Positions 8,412 through 17,607 are shown, counted from the stretch's first letter. The stretch is 64,000 nucleotides of DNA from Streptomyces sp. WMMC940 (GCF_027460265.1 NZ_JAPZBC010000001.1:310001-374000); one strand, 5' to 3'. A program made the numbers and translations. Notes: a model not told the origin generated them from the letters alone.

Positions 8412-8756
8412 TCACCACGGCCGGCAGGGGAACGGCCCCGAGAGCCGGAACCCTTCCGGGCCGTGTCCCAGACGCCGGGAGACCAGCAGCACGGAGGTGA
8501 CCCACACGGCCACCGCGGCCAGCCCGATGCCGGACGACCGTGTGGTGGCCGCCCACAGGAAGAGCACGCCCGCCACCGTCGCAGTCGCCACCGCCCCCAC
8601 GAGGAGCCCCTCGCTCCGGCCGCCTCCCCGCCGGGCGGGCCGCCCCGCGCGCAGTCCGGCCTCGATCTGGTCCAGCATCGCGATCTCGCGCGCCGACAGT
8701 CGCCTCTCCTTCGGCACTCCGCCCCCAGCCTCTGTGGTGTCCCCGACCCGGCTCAT
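8412..8756 (-). CDS. DUF3040 family membrane protein
   Basis: A 114-residue protein. The cytoplasmic N-terminal half has RRLSAREIAMLDQIEAGLRA, matching the LSxxExxxLxxIExxL opening of DUF3040 proteins common in actinobacteria. Two adjacent hydrophobic spans follow (about residues 51-70 and 74-93). The start follows GAGGTGGGG. Function of the family is not established; a small membrane-associated role is all that can be said. Confidence 0.75.
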   Translation of the reverse strand: MSRVGDTTEAGGGVPKERRLSAREIAMLDQIEAGLRAGRPARRGGGRSEGLLVGAVATATVAGVLFLWAATTRSSGIGLAAVAVWVTSVLLVSRRLGHGPEGFRLSGPFPCRPW

Positions 8757-9388
8757 CCCCACCTCGCGTCCGCCCCGGCACGGGGGCGTCCGAGGTGCGG
8801 GTGCCCGCTCATCGCTCCCGTACGCCGGGAATCCGCGTTCCCGGCCGGCAAGCGTCGCGTCCGTGCGGCCCCGCCCTACCGCACGGGTCCGGACGAGGGC
8901 CGTCACACTCCTCGCCCGGACACTTTCGAGCGTACGGCGGACGAGCGCGTACGGCGGGTACCGCCGATCGCCGGGGCGCCACCGGTGGCACGCCGATCCG
9001 GCGACAGCCGGCCGACGGATACCGGGGAGCGGGTGGGCGGATTCCGGGTCGGCGGCGGCGCGGCCGGATCAGTTCCGCGGCGGGGACGGGACGCGGTCAT
9101 CGCCGGGCCTTCGTCCATCGGGCGGACGCGTCCGGCGCCTCCTCCGCGCCACGGCGGCCGACCCCGACGCGGAACCGGGGCGTCGAGGCCCGCTCCTCCC
9201 CCGCCACTGCTCGCGGCGACGCGGGCGGGCGCCGGGACATCGTCGACGGCCCGGCCACCCGCGCGCACTATGGTGTGAACTGACGGCCCGCCAGACGACT
9301 CCCGTGACGTGGCCCACGACCGGGGCGCGGCTGCGCGCCGCGGCCGACGGCCGTCCGCGTGGCGGGGACGGGTGCCGGGAGGGCATGG
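8757..9388. other. Gene-free gap of about 630 bp
   Basis: It lies between the divergent DUF3040 and EamA genes. Open frames here are long only because of GC content and lack ribosome sites. A TATGGT hexamer at 9269-9274 could be a -10 box for EamA transcription. Nothing else is recognised. Confidence 0.5.
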
Positions 9389-10255
9389 ATGCCGGAACTG
9401 TTCGCGCTGGGCGCCGCGCTCATGTTCGGGCTCGTGCACTTCTTCAGCGGACTGCTGGCCAGACGGGCGGACAGTTACGCGGTCGCGGCGTTCGGGCAGG
9501 TCGGCGGCATCGTCCTGATGCTCGCCGTGGCGGTCGTGACGCCGGTGGCGGGTGCGGACGCGCCGATCCTGACGGCCTCGCACGTCACGTCCGGCGCGCT
9601 GGGGTGGGGCGCGCTGTCCGGGGTGGGCACCGGCATCGGTGTCGCGTACCTGTACCGGGGGCTGGCGGTCGGCCGGATGAGCGTGGTGGCCCCGCTCAGC
9701 AGCGTCGCCGGAGTCACGCTGCCCGTACTCGTCGGCGTCCTCGTCCTCGGCGACCGGCCGAGTCCGCTCGCCTGGCTGGGCGTCGCGGCGGCGGTTCCCG
9801 CGCTGTGGCTGGTCTCCCGCAGCGACCGCCCCGAGGACGGGGGAACCGCGGCGGGCGCACGGTTCGGACTGCTGGCGGGGATCGGCTTCGCGGTGCAGTT
9901 CCTCGCCATCTCCCGGATCGACCCGGCCGCGGGCCTCTGGCCGATCCTGGCCGCCCGCACCGCGGCCACGCTCACGATCGTCCTCATGGCCCGGGCGGCC
10001 CGGGCGACCCTCCGCCTGCCCCGCGGGCTCGTCCTTCCGGCACTGGCGGTCGGCTCGATGGGAGCGGTGGCCCTGGTGCTCTACCAGGCCGCCACCCTCC
10101 ACCAGCTGCTGGCCCTGGCGACGGTCCTGGCCTCGCTGTACCCCGCGGTCCCGGTCGTCCTGGCCGTCGCCTTCCTCCGCGAACGCCCCACCTCCGTGCA
10201 GATCGCGGGCCTGATGTGCACGGGCGTGGCGGTCGTCCTGATCGCTCTGGGCTGA
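9389..10255 (+). CDS. EamA/DMT-family transporter
   Basis: A 288-residue integral membrane protein with ten predicted spans in two repeated halves of five, the classic drug/metabolite transporter layout. The first half ends near GVLVLGDRPSPLAWLGVAAA and the second near FLRERPTSVQIAGLMCTGVAVVLIALG, both carrying the conserved end-of-half pattern. The start at 9389 follows GGGAGGG with five-base spacing. DMT proteins export amino acids, metabolites or drugs; no neighbour points to the cargo. It is convergent with the alpha/beta hydrolase. Confidence 0.9.
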   Translation: MPELFALGAALMFGLVHFFSGLLARRADSYAVAAFGQVGGIVLMLAVAVVTPVAGADAPILTASHVTSGALGWGALSGVGTGIGVAYLYRGLAVGRMSVVAPLSSVAGVTLPVLVGVLVLGDRPSPLAWLGVAAAVPALWLVSRSDRPEDGGTAAGARFGLLAGIGFAVQFLAISRIDPAAGLWPILAARTAATLTIVLMARAARATLRLPRGLVLPALAVGSMGAVALVLYQAATLHQLLALATVLASLYPAVPVVLAVAFLRERPTSVQIAGLMCTGVAVVLIALG

Positions 10256-10263
10256 GCGGATGT

Positions 10264-10280
10264 CCGCGTCCGGGACGCGG
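10264..10280. terminator. Short hairpin after the EamA gene
   Basis: CCGCGTC and GACGCGG pair across a CGG loop, eight bases past the stop codon, in the gap between convergent genes. Confidence 0.45.
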
Positions 10281-10390
10281 CGGCGAGGACGCGAGCCGGT
10301 CACCGGTGCCGAGTGCGCTTTCGACCACGGCACGGACCAGATCGGGCGGCAGTGGCGGAGGGGCGGAGGGGGGACCGTACGTCCGGACCG

Positions 10391-11221
10391 TCACGGACCG
10401 TCCTCGGTCACCGGGTGCTGGCCGGCGACCTCCTTCCAGAAGGCGTCCACCCGGGCGTTGAACTTCTCGGGCGACTCCTGGAAGGGCTGGTGCGCCTCGC
10501 CGAACAGCATCTCGAAGTCCGCACCCGGGATGGCGTCGGCGACGGCCCGCCCGAACCGCGGGGGCGCGGCGAGGTCGCACTCCCCCGACAGCACGAGCGT
10601 CGGCGCGGTGATCCCCGGCAGGCGGTCGAGGGTCTCGTGTGCCGCGAAGGCCTCGAGCTGGCGCTGGAACGCCCCGGAGGACTGCGGATGGGGGAAGGCC
10701 AGCGTCTCGTCGATGATCCGGTCCACCATGCCGCTCGCGTGGGCGCGCGGGGTGTAGGCCCACAGCAGGAACGCCTCGAGCATGGCGCGTTCACCCGGAG
10801 CCTCGGCGGCGAGCCAGTGCCAGAACCGGGTCATCGACCGGAAGTAGGCGTCCGGCCGCGCCCAGGCGGACACGAGCACGAGGCTGCGCACCCGGTCCGG
10901 GTGGCGCAGTGCCAGTTCCTGGGCGATCAGGCTGCCGCCCGAGAATCCCGCGACGTGCGCGCGCTCCACACCGAGGGACGACAGCAGCGCCGCCGCGTCG
11001 TCGGCCATCAGCGGGACCGACAGCGGCCCGTCGGGGAGCGGTGTCCGACCGGCGCCGCGGTTGTCGAAGGCGGTGACCCGGTATCGGTCGGAGAGTCCGT
11101 CGAGCTGGGCCTGCCAGGCCTCGGCGGGATCGCTCAGGCCCGCGACCAGCAGGACGTCCGGACCCTCGCCCCGGCGCTCCACCCAGAACCGCGCCCCGTT
11201 GGCCTCGACGTGTTCGCCCAT
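10391..11221 (-). CDS. Alpha/beta-fold hydrolase
   Basis: A 276-residue single-domain hydrolase. Features are an oxyanion region near LVAGLSDPAEAW, the strand-turn FDNRGAGRTPLPDG, the nucleophile elbow GFSGGSLIA (Ser in GxSxG), the acid loop LSGECDLAAPP and the catalytic His in GEAHQPFQE. This matches haloperoxidase/3-oxoadipate enol-lactonase-like esterases. The start at 11221 has an excellent GGAGG seven bases upstream. Substrate unknown; no pathway partners flank it. Confidence 0.88.
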   Translation of the reverse strand: MGEHVEANGARFWVERRGEGPDVLLVAGLSDPAEAWQAQLDGLSDRYRVTAFDNRGAGRTPLPDGPLSVPLMADDAAALLSSLGVERAHVAGFSGGSLIAQELALRHPDRVRSLVLVSAWARPDAYFRSMTRFWHWLAAEAPGERAMLEAFLLWAYTPRAHASGMVDRIIDETLAFPHPQSSGAFQRQLEAFAAHETLDRLPGITAPTLVLSGECDLAAPPRFGRAVADAIPGADFEMLFGEAHQPFQESPEKFNARVDAFWKEVAGQHPVTEDGP

Positions 11222-11355
11222 GAGCGCCACCTCCCCCTCCATGGTCGGCGCGTCCGGTGCCCGGTGCCAGGGCACCGGCCGGGCCCGGGGCGCGGCAGGC
11301 ACCCGTCCGGGTGCGTGCGGATGCGTCCCGACCGGTCCGGATGGACCCTGGGATC

Positions 11356-11577
11356 ATGGGCACGAACCCGCCTGTGATCGTCCATCCGATCGAGCCGAGC
11401 GGTGGCAGACCGGTGACGATCCGAGGAGAGCCGGTCGGTACCGCGCACGACCTGTTCGACGTGCTGGAGTTCCTCCGCCGCGCGAACCTGCCGGAAACCG
11501 ACACGGCGGTCGACGACCCGGAACTGATCGAGTGGCGGGGCGGCGGCCCGCAGTCGTGGGCCGAGTCACCACCGTGA
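11356..11577 (+). CDS. Small conserved-type hypothetical protein
   Basis: A 73-residue acidic protein, MGTNPPVIVHPIEPSGGR at the start, followed by VTIRGEPVG and a helical HDLFDVLEFLRRANL segment. The composition is much less extreme than shadow frames here and resembles short Streptomyces proteins of unknown role. An in-frame ATG 15 bp upstream is equally possible; neither has a strong ribosome site. Function unknown. Confidence 0.6.
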   Translation: MGTNPPVIVHPIEPSGGRPVTIRGEPVGTAHDLFDVLEFLRRANLPETDTAVDDPELIEWRGGGPQSWAESPP

Positions 11578-11727
11578 CGGGAGCCGGGCGCCCGACCCGC
11601 ATCGCGCGCCTGCCGGCTTCACGCGGTCTCCCTCGAACTGGGGCGGGGGCACGCCCAGCGCCACGACGCAGACGCCGGAGGACGGGCGGCGGGGCGGGGC
11701 GGCGACCGACGTGCGGCGCACCGGTCG

Positions 11728-12186
11728 TCAGGGGCGAAGGGTGAGTTCGGCGCGACCGAAGAGCAGCGCGTATCCGGAAGGCAGCGCCGCCAGAACACGG
11801 TCCAGCAGCCGGGGGCCGGCGAGACCGGCGACGACGTGGAGGACGGAGCCTGCGTCCCAGCGTGCGGTGGCGGGGGTGCCGCCCGTTCGGGCCGCGAGGT
11901 CCTTGACGAATTCCCAGGCGCTGAGCGGTTCGGCGCAGGGAGGCCGGGAGGCGAACTCGAGAGCGGCCTCGACGGGGAGCCTGGCGGCGAGTTCGACGCG
12001 CTCGTTCCCGACGAGTTGCCGGCCGAGCGCGGCCAGGACGGCCCGTACGGCCTGCTCGGCTCGTTCGCGGGTCGGGAAGGCGCCCTCGTAGCGAACCTTT
12101 TCCAGCAGGTGATGGAACGTCGTACCCGGTGCGGTCGGGACCGTTTCAGGCTGGGGAACCATCGGCGGAGTGCATGCCTTTCTCAT
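11728..12186 (-). CDS. DUF2267 domain protein
   Basis: A 152-residue protein. The helical opening FHHLLEKVRYEGAFPTRERAEQAVRAVLAALGRQL and the LPVEAALEF segment are typical of DUF2267, a helical family of unknown function frequent near stress and Hsp20 genes in actinobacteria. A second related helix set covers the C-terminal half. An in-frame ATG at 12162 is an alternative start. It lies downstream of hsp18 on the same strand, but a strong terminator separates them, so separate transcription is likely. Confidence 0.8.
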   Translation of the reverse strand: MRKACTPPMVPQPETVPTAPGTTFHHLLEKVRYEGAFPTRERAEQAVRAVLAALGRQLVGNERVELAARLPVEAALEFASRPPCAEPLSAWEFVKDLAARTGGTPATARWDAGSVLHVVAGLAGPRLLDRVLAALPSGYALLFGRAELTLRP

Positions 12187-12268
12187 GGGTCGGGGCCCCG
12201 CTCATCGCCTCACGGGAACGGGGAGGTGCGGGGAAGCTGCGGCGTTGGTCGGTGCGGCGCCGACGGAT

Positions 12269-12309
12269 GTGGAGGACGGGGGCGCGGAAACCGCTCCCCC
12301 GTCCTCCAC
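12269..12309. terminator. Strong hairpin terminator downstream of hsp18
   Basis: Perfect 14-bp arms (GTGGAGGACGGGGG and its complement) continue, after one mismatch, into a four-pair GCGG/CCGC inner stem closed by an AAA loop. It lies 20 bp past the hsp18 stop and before the DUF2267 gene, so it should end heat-shock transcripts. Confidence 0.85.
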
Positions 12310-12329
12310 GACCCGCGCGCGGGCGGGGC

Positions 12330-12764
12330 TCAGCCGGTGATCTGCTTGCGGCCCGGGCGGTCGCCGATGGCGATCTTGCGGGGCTTCGCCCGCTCGGCGA
12401 TGGGAATGCGCAGGGTCAGCACGCCCGCTTCGTAGTCGGCGCTGATGTGCTCGGTGTCGAGCGTGTCGGCCAGCACGAGCTGACGGGAGAAGACACCGAG
12501 AGGGCGCTCCGACAGTTCCATCTGCACGTCGTCCGCCTTCGCCGGCGGTCGCCGCTCGGCCTTGACCGTCAGCATGTTCCGCTCGACATCGATGTCGATC
12601 GCGTCCGGTGAGACTCCGGGGAGGTCGAGGGCGATCACGTACTCGTCACCCTGGCGATAGGCGTCCATCGGCACTGCGGAGGGCCGGGACCAGGTGCCCG
12701 TCGTGCCCAGGAGCTGCTGCGTCAGCCGGTCGAACTCCCGGAAGGGGTCAGTGCGCATCAACAT
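12330..12764 (-). CDS. hsp18: Hsp18, small heat-shock protein (Hsp20/alpha-crystallin)
   Basis: A 144-residue ATP-independent holdase that binds unfolding proteins in the cytoplasm. The alpha-crystallin domain spans about residues 40-130 ([53 protein letters not shown]), with the IxI-type tail in the last 20 residues. The N-terminus [20 protein letters not shown] is typical of the Streptomyces Hsp18 group. GGAGGTG lies eight bases before the ATG. Its promoter overlaps a RheA-type operator, and rheA is divergent next door, so heat-derepressed expression is expected. Confidence 0.95.
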   Translation of the reverse strand: MLMRTDPFREFDRLTQQLLGTTGTWSRPSAVPMDAYRQGDEYVIALDLPGVSPDAIDIDVERNMLTVKAERRPPAKADDVQMELSERPLGVFSRQLVLADTLDTEHISADYEAGVLTLRIPIAERAKPRKIAIGDRPGRKQITG

Positions 12765-12822
12765 CGTGAAACACCTCCAGTTGGTTCAGGCAGTACCTGC
12801 CAATGCGCTGCAACCTGCATCC

Positions 12823-12851
12823 GTTGTAGCATGTCGTCCGAACGATGACAA
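12823..12851 (-). promoter_or_regulatory. hsp18 promoter
   Basis: On the minus strand TTGTCA (12846-12851) and TACAAC (12823-12828) are separated by exactly 17 bp, a good vegetative -35/-10 pair. Transcription would start about 50 bases before the hsp18 ATG. The RheA-like operator at 12832-12850 covers the spacer and the -35 box. Confidence 0.75.
12832..12850. promoter_or_regulatory. RheA operator site 1
   Basis: TGTCGTC-N5-GATGACA, one base away from the TGTCATC-N5-GATGACA operator described for RheA in Streptomyces albus. It sits inside the hsp18 promoter. Confidence 0.8.
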
Positions 12852-12858
12852 CCATGGA

Positions 12859-12877
12859 TGTCGCCGAAAGGATGACA
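12859..12877. promoter_or_regulatory. RheA operator site 2, before rheA
   Basis: TGTCGCC-N5-GATGACA with the same 7-5-7 layout, 27 bp (centre to centre) from site 1 and just upstream of the rheA ribosome site. It probably mediates autoregulation of rheA. Confidence 0.7.
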
Positions 12878-12899
12878 CTCTGGCGGAGAAGGGAATCCC

Positions 12900-13571
12900 A
12901 TGAGCGCCGTCGAACAGCCCGGGAACACCGGAGTACCGCTCTCGTCCTTCCATGCCGCGGCCGCGGCTCTTGACGCCATCCGGGAAGCGGTGCGCACCGC
13001 CCGGGGGGAGCCGTACGGGCATGCGCCCGACACGCCCCCGGCCGGCGCCGAGGAGGCGCTGGCCGCCCTGCTCCTGCTGCGCCAACTGCGCGACGAACTC
13101 GCCGAATGGGAGCCGGGGCTGATCGAGACGGCGCGCGACGCGGGAGCCAGTTGGGCCGACCTCGCCCATCCGCTCGGCGTCGCGAGTCGCCAGGCCGCCG
13201 AGCGCCGGTATCTGCGCGTACGCCCCGGGGCGCCCGGCTCCACCGGCGAGCAGCGCGTCCAGGCCACCCGCGACCACCGGGCGGCGGACCGCACCGTCAG
13301 CGCATGGGCCCGTGGCCACGCGGGCGATCTGCGCCGCCTCGCCGGCCAGATCACCTCTCTCACCGACCTCCCGGCCGACGCGGCCGTCCCGGTGGCGCGC
13401 CTCGCCGGTGCTCTCGCCGACGACGACGCGGCCGCGCTCATCGCCCCACTGGCCGGTACGCGGTCACACCTGCAGGGCGACCACCCCGGCCTGGCGGCCC
13501 GCGTCGAAACGATCACACGGCACACGGAGCGCCTGCGCGAGGACAGCGGCGAGCAGCGCCGGGGCGGCTGA
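12900..13571 (+). CDS. rheA: RheA-type repressor of hsp18
   Basis: A 223-residue all-alpha protein with the composition of the HSP18 transcriptional regulator family. Identification rests on divergence from hsp18, length close to the roughly 225 residues of S. albus RheA, and matching operators between the genes. A DNA-binding helix pair is likely around residues 70-105, where DAGASWADLAHPLGVASRQA looks like a helix-turn-helix. RheA is known as a protein thermosensor that loses DNA binding at high temperature. GGAGAAGGG lies seven bases before the ATG. Confidence 0.85.
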   Translation: MSAVEQPGNTGVPLSSFHAAAAALDAIREAVRTARGEPYGHAPDTPPAGAEEALAALLLLRQLRDELAEWEPGLIETARDAGASWADLAHPLGVASRQAAERRYLRVRPGAPGSTGEQRVQATRDHRAADRTVSAWARGHAGDLRRLAGQITSLTDLPADAAVPVARLAGALADDDAAALIAPLAGTRSHLQGDHPGLAARVETITRHTERLREDSGEQRRGG

Positions 13572-13627
13572 CGCCGGCCGGCACCCGTCCGGGCGGGACC
13601 CGGACCGATCGGCCGCCCCGTGCCGCG

Positions 13628-14671
13628 TCACCTGCCCGGCCGCTGTCCACCGGGCGGGGCGAACACCGGGCGGGCCCAAGCGGGTGGGTCGGGTGGCGGG
13701 CCCGGATCCTCCGGGACCTCGGCGAGGCCGGGGACGACCTGCGTCGGCGTGGGAACGGCCCTGACCGCGGCCGGCGCGGCAGCCGGGGCCGTCGCGGCGT
13801 CACGGAGGGCCGCGACGAACTCCAGGCAGGAGTCGTAGCGGTCGTCGGGCACCTTGGCCAGGGCCTTCGCCAGGACCTCGTCCGCGGCCTGGGGGATGTC
13901 CGGCCGGTGCTCGGTGAGGGGAGGGGGCTGGTCGTACTGGTGCGCCCAGAGCAGCGCGATGTCCTCGTCCCGCTGGAAGGGCGGCCCGCCGGCCAGCGTC
14001 TCGTAGACGACGCAGGCGAGGCTGTAGAGATCGCACCTGCCGTCGACCGGTCGCCCGGAGATCTGCTCCGGTGCCACGTAGTCGAGCGTGCCGACGAACT
14101 CGCCCACGGTGGTGAAACCGGTGAGGGAGAGCGACTTCTTCGTCAGCCCGAAGTCCGTGAGGTAGACGTGCTCGGGATGGTCGATGTCGGTGCCCTTGGC
14201 TACGAGGACGTTGCCCGGCTTGACGTCCCGGTGCACCAGATCGTGCTCGTGGGCCGCGTCGAGCGCCGAGGCCACCTGGGCGGCGATCCGGACGGCGGTC
14301 GCGACGGGCAGCGGGCCGTCGCGGTCCAGCAGCGCCCGCAGGTCCAGCCCGGCGACGAAGCGCATGGCGATGTACAGCACGCCGTCGGTCTCGCCGGCCT
14401 CGAAGATCGGCACGATGTGCGGATGGTCGATGGCCGCGGCCACCCGTGACTCGTGGGTGAAACGGCGACGGAAGGTGTCGTTGCGGGCGAGCTCCGGCGC
14501 GAGCAGTTTGAGCGCCACCGTGCGGTCCAGCCGCAGGTCCTTGGCGCAGTAGACGACCGCCATACCGCCCCGCCCGACCTCCCGCTCCACCCGGTAGCCG
14601 GCGATCTGGGCACCGATCAGACCGGACGGACGGCCCGAGTACAGGCTCATGTCGTCCGACGCCGGTGTCAT
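13628..14671 (-). CDS. Serine/threonine protein kinase (PknB-like, no membrane span)
   Basis: A 347-residue Hanks-type kinase. Seen in order: glycine loop GRGGMAVVY, the lysine in VALKLLAPE, the alphaC Glu in THESRVAAAID, the catalytic loop HRDVKPGN, DFGLTKK, and activation-segment GTLDYVAPEQ. After the kinase domain only a Pro/Ala-rich tail of about 60 residues remains, with no transmembrane helix or PASTA domains, so it should be cytoplasmic. Starts at 14671 or 14650 are both weak; the frame is open further upstream to 14764. Target proteins are unknown. Confidence 0.9.
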   Translation of the reverse strand: MTPASDDMSLYSGRPSGLIGAQIAGYRVEREVGRGGMAVVYCAKDLRLDRTVALKLLAPELARNDTFRRRFTHESRVAAAIDHPHIVPIFEAGETDGVLYIAMRFVAGLDLRALLDRDGPLPVATAVRIAAQVASALDAAHEHDLVHRDVKPGNVLVAKGTDIDHPEHVYLTDFGLTKKSLSLTGFTTVGEFVGTLDYVAPEQISGRPVDGRCDLYSLACVVYETLAGGPPFQRDEDIALLWAHQYDQPPPLTEHRPDIPQAADEVLAKALAKVPDDRYDSCLEFVAALRDAATAPAAAPAAVRAVPTPTQVVPGLAEVPEDPGPPPDPPAWARPVFAPPGGQRPGR

Positions 14672-15149
14672 GGGGAGCCACCGCCGTACGGCCTGCCAGG
14701 CGGGGGCTTCCGGTCGGTCGGCCAGAGCACCATGCCTGAATTCTATCGATCGGTCCCCTGCCACGCCCGGGCCCGTCGCGGCGGCGGTACCGGGCGGAAG
14801 CCCTGGCGCAGGGGTTCCGGCGGGGCCCGCCCCCTCGGACCGTCCGCGAGCAGCGTCCGGGCAACCGCCGCTCGCCGAACCCCGGTCGACGCCCGTGGCG
14901 GCCTCGCCCGCTTCGCATCGCGCGACCGCTGTCCCCTCCCCCGGGAGCGGCGCTCGCGGCCCCGGCCCGCGGGGGGCCGCCCTTCCGGGACGGGTTCCCG
15001 CTGCGGAACCGGTCCCGGCGCGGCCCGGCCGCGGCCCGGCACACGACGGGGTCGGCGGCCCGCACGTGGCGGACCGCCGGCCTGGTGCCGTACCCGGTGC
15101 GCCGCCGGGAACCAGCGCGCCTTCCGGCGAGCCCTGTCCGGCGTCGGGA
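14672..15149. other. Gene-free gap of about 480 bp
   Basis: Sits between the kinase start and the 3' end of the protease gene, both leftward. It should hold the kinase promoter; the segment ATTCTATCGATCGG near 14740 is its only AT-richer stretch. No gene or repeat is recognised. Confidence 0.5.
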
Positions 15150-16067
15150 CTAGAAGACGCTCACCCCGTACGCGCTCAGCGCCTCGGTGACCGGCTGGAA
15201 GAACGTGGTGCCGCCGGAGGAGCAGTTGCCGCTACCGCCGGACGTCAGGCCGAGGGCCGTGGTGCCCGAGAACAACGGGCCGCCGCTGTCGCCGGGCTCG
15301 GCGCAGACGTTCGTCTGGATCAGGCCGTGGACGATGTCGCCGCCGCCGTAGTTCACGGTGGCGTTGAGCCCGGTGACGGTGCCGCCGTGCAGGCCGGTGG
15401 TGCTGCCGCTGCGCTGGACGGACTGGCCGACGTACGCGTTGCCGGCGCCCGTGATGTCACGGTAGGAGCCGTTGTACAGATACACCCGGCCGTCCGCCGC
15501 CGAGGCGTTGGAGTGGCGGATGATGCCGTAGTCGTTGCCGGGGAAGCTCGAACCGGTGCGGGTGCCGAGCAGTGCGGTCTGCGCGGAGTTGGTGTACCAG
15601 GTGCTGCCGATGTCGGTGCAGTGACCGGCCGTCAGGGCGGAGTAGGTGCTGCCGCTGCGGACGTTGAAGCCGAGGGAGCAGCGGCCGCCGCCGGCGTAGA
15701 TGGCCTGGCCGCCGGCGATGAGCTTGTTGAACGTGCCGGGGGTGCGCTTGATCTCGAGGGCCGAGGCGCGGCTGCCGGCGGACTTCCTGATCTCGGCCAG
15801 CTCCGCGGCGGAGACGGTGGAGTCGGCGGTGACGACGAGCCTTCCGGACCTGGTGTCCGTGTACCAGGCCGTGCCGGGGACGTCGGCGTTCAGCACGGCC
15901 TCGCCGACCTGGGCGAGGGTGGCGGCGGTGGCCCGCGGGGCGGGGGTGGAGTCGGCTGCCGCGCTCGGGGTCGCAAGCGCGACTGCCGCCAGCAGGGCGG
16001 AGGCAACGGCGGTCAACCGTGCGCCTCTTGCGAAGCGGCCGTGGGGGGTGAAGCGCTTGATGTTCAC
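15150..16067 (-). CDS. sprB: Secreted chymotrypsin-like protease, streptogrisin B type
   Basis: A 305-residue preproenzyme. A signal peptide covers about residues 1-38 (basic start, [21 protein letters not shown]). A propeptide with the alpha-lytic-protease pro-domain segment [13 protein letters not shown] follows. The mature enzyme begins near Ile117 ([18 protein letters not shown]). The catalytic triad is His149 in TAGHC, Asp179 in GNDYGI and Ser261 in GDSGGP. Cys130/Cys150 and a second pair match the family disulfides. It is very close in layout to S. griseus protease B. The start is a GTG with GGAGGA six bases upstream. Confidence 0.93.
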   Translation of the reverse strand: MNIKRFTPHGRFARGARLTAVASALLAAVALATPSAAADSTPAPRATAATLAQVGEAVLNADVPGTAWYTDTRSGRLVVTADSTVSAAELAEIRKSAGSRASALEIKRTPGTFNKLIAGGQAIYAGGGRCSLGFNVRSGSTYSALTAGHCTDIGSTWYTNSAQTALLGTRTGSSFPGNDYGIIRHSNASAADGRVYLYNGSYRDITGAGNAYVGQSVQRSGSTTGLHGGTVTGLNATVNYGGGDIVHGLIQTNVCAEPGDSGGPLFSGTTALGLTSGGSGNCSSGGTTFFQPVTEALSAYGVSVF

Positions 16068-16863
16068 TGCATCCTCCAGTGGGGGTTGCCAACGGCCCGT
16101 TGGGTGGACGGGCCCCCGGCACTGCGCAGAGGTGACGGACCGGGATCTCCGCCATGCCCCTGTCAATGCCGTGGCTACGGATCCTGTCTTCCGGTTGCAC
16201 CCGGGACAAGATCGCCTTTCGGTCGCTCTACGCGCGTCCAAAGCGCCAGTCACCAACGGAGCCGTTTGCCGGACTTGACCTCGACGAGGTTCCGTTCACC
16301 GACACGGCCGGTTCTCGCAGACCATCCGAGGAGGAGCGGAATCACCGATTCATTTGCTCTCCGGCAACAGGACGGGAGAGGGATGACGCAGCACGGCCGG
16401 CGCGGCCCGACCCGGACGCCGGGACCGAACGGAACCCCCGGCGCCATTGCGGCAGTTCAGAGTTCAACAGGGTGTACGCCCGGAGGCGCCCGCGGACGCC
16501 GGGGAAGGCTGCGGGGACCGCACCCGAAGCCGGTTCGCCGCGCACCGGCCGCCGTGGCTTCCGCAATGCACACCACGGCGCAGTGACCGGCCGCCGACCG
16601 CCCACGGGTGGATCATGGCTTGATTCCAGCCATGCACAGATGACCTGGCCACGAGTACGACACACCCGCCCGGCGCCCCTTGCGCCCGGCTCACCCCCGT
16701 TCGCCCGGCGCCGGCGGCTGGCCGGATTCCATCGCCACGGCGGCTCCACGGTGAACTTCGGCGCGAGGCCCGGCCGTCATGCTCCGGCACCCGGCGGGCC
16801 GGTACCGGATGATCGGGACACCGCGGTTCGCGAACCGCTCCGCGCCGCGCACAGGAGAAGACG
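16068..16863. other. Gene-free gap of about 800 bp with two short inverted repeats
   Basis: Upstream of the leftward protease and the rightward DUF2071 gene. A 7-7-7 inverted repeat (GGCCCGT/ACGGGCC, 16094-16114) would form a hairpin in the protease leader. A second 7-7-7 inverted repeat (CATGGCT/AGCCATG, 16614-16634) stands alone mid-gap. GC content drops around 16180-16400. No convincing gene is present. Confidence 0.55.
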
Positions 16864-17607
16864 TTGCCCGCACCGTCCAGGTTGCCCTTCCCCCGGGAAC
16901 TGCCCGCGCTGACCGCCGGGTTGTCCCACCAGACCTACGTCCACTGGCCGTACCCGCCCGACGCGGTGCGCCCGCTGCTACCGCCCGGACTGCGGCCGGA
17001 CGAGTCGGACGGACGCGCGTGGGTCAGCCTCGTCGCCCTGGTGATGGGATCGGTGCACCCCCTGGGACTGGTGCCGCTGCCCGGGGGAACGTTCGCGCAG
17101 ACCAATCTGCGGACGTACGTCAGAACGCGGGACGGACGCAGTGGGGTGTGGTTCCTCTCCCTCGACGCCGCCCACCCCCTCATGCCGGTGGCGCGGGTAT
17201 TCGGGATCCCGTACCACTGGGCGGACCTGGCCGTGCGGCGCAGTCCGGACGGGCGCACCCTCACCTACACCGGCCGGCGCCGGGCCGGACGCGGACGGAA
17301 CCGCGCGGCCGTGCCCCCCGGCTACCGGCTGACGGTCCGTGCGGGGGCACCGGCCCCGGCACCACCGGACCTGGATCGCTGGCTCACCGCCCGGTGGTCG
17401 TCCTTCTCACAACGGGCCGGCGTGCTCTGGGAGGCGCGCGTCGAGCACCCGCCGTGGCGGCTGCGCGGTGCGGAGGTCCTGGAGCTGCGCGAGACGCTGA
17501 CCGCGTACGCCGGACTCCCCGCACCCGGGGCCCCCGCGCTGGCGCACATGGTGGAACCCATGGACCGCGTACGCCTGGGCGTGGCCCGGCCGGTCGGCCG
17601 TGCCTGA
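16864..17607 (+). CDS. DUF2071 (YqjF-like) protein
   Basis: A 247-residue protein of the YqjF/DUF2071 family: an opening THQTYVHWPYPPDAVRPLLPPGL-type segment, followed by AWVSLVALVM, then NLRTYVRTRDGRSGVWFLSLDA, all family hallmarks. The fold is related to acetoacetate decarboxylase-like beta barrels; catalytic function is not established. The start is a rare TTG preceded by AGGAGAAG at ideal spacing. It lies 60 bp from the 3' end of the convergent UbiA gene, so a link to the phenolic lipid locus is possible but not shown. Confidence 0.82.
   Translation: MPAPSRLPFPRELPALTAGLSHQTYVHWPYPPDAVRPLLPPGLRPDESDGRAWVSLVALVMGSVHPLGLVPLPGGTFAQTNLRTYVRTRDGRSGVWFLSLDAAHPLMPVARVFGIPYHWADLAVRRSPDGRTLTYTGRRRAGRGRNRAAVPPGYRLTVRAGAPAPAPPDLDRWLTARWSSFSQRAGVLWEARVEHPPWRLRGAEVLELRETLTAYAGLPAPGAPALAHMVEPMDRVRLGVARPVGRA

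Noticed and set aside
8275..10461. 728-codon rightward frame over the DUF3040 and EamA region
   Set aside because: Arg/Pro/Gly-rich translation typical of a GC shadow, overlapping two real genes.
16154..16912. 252-codon frame in the protease upstream gap
   Set aside because: Shadow-like composition and no ribosome site; it overlaps the start of the DUF2071 gene in another frame.
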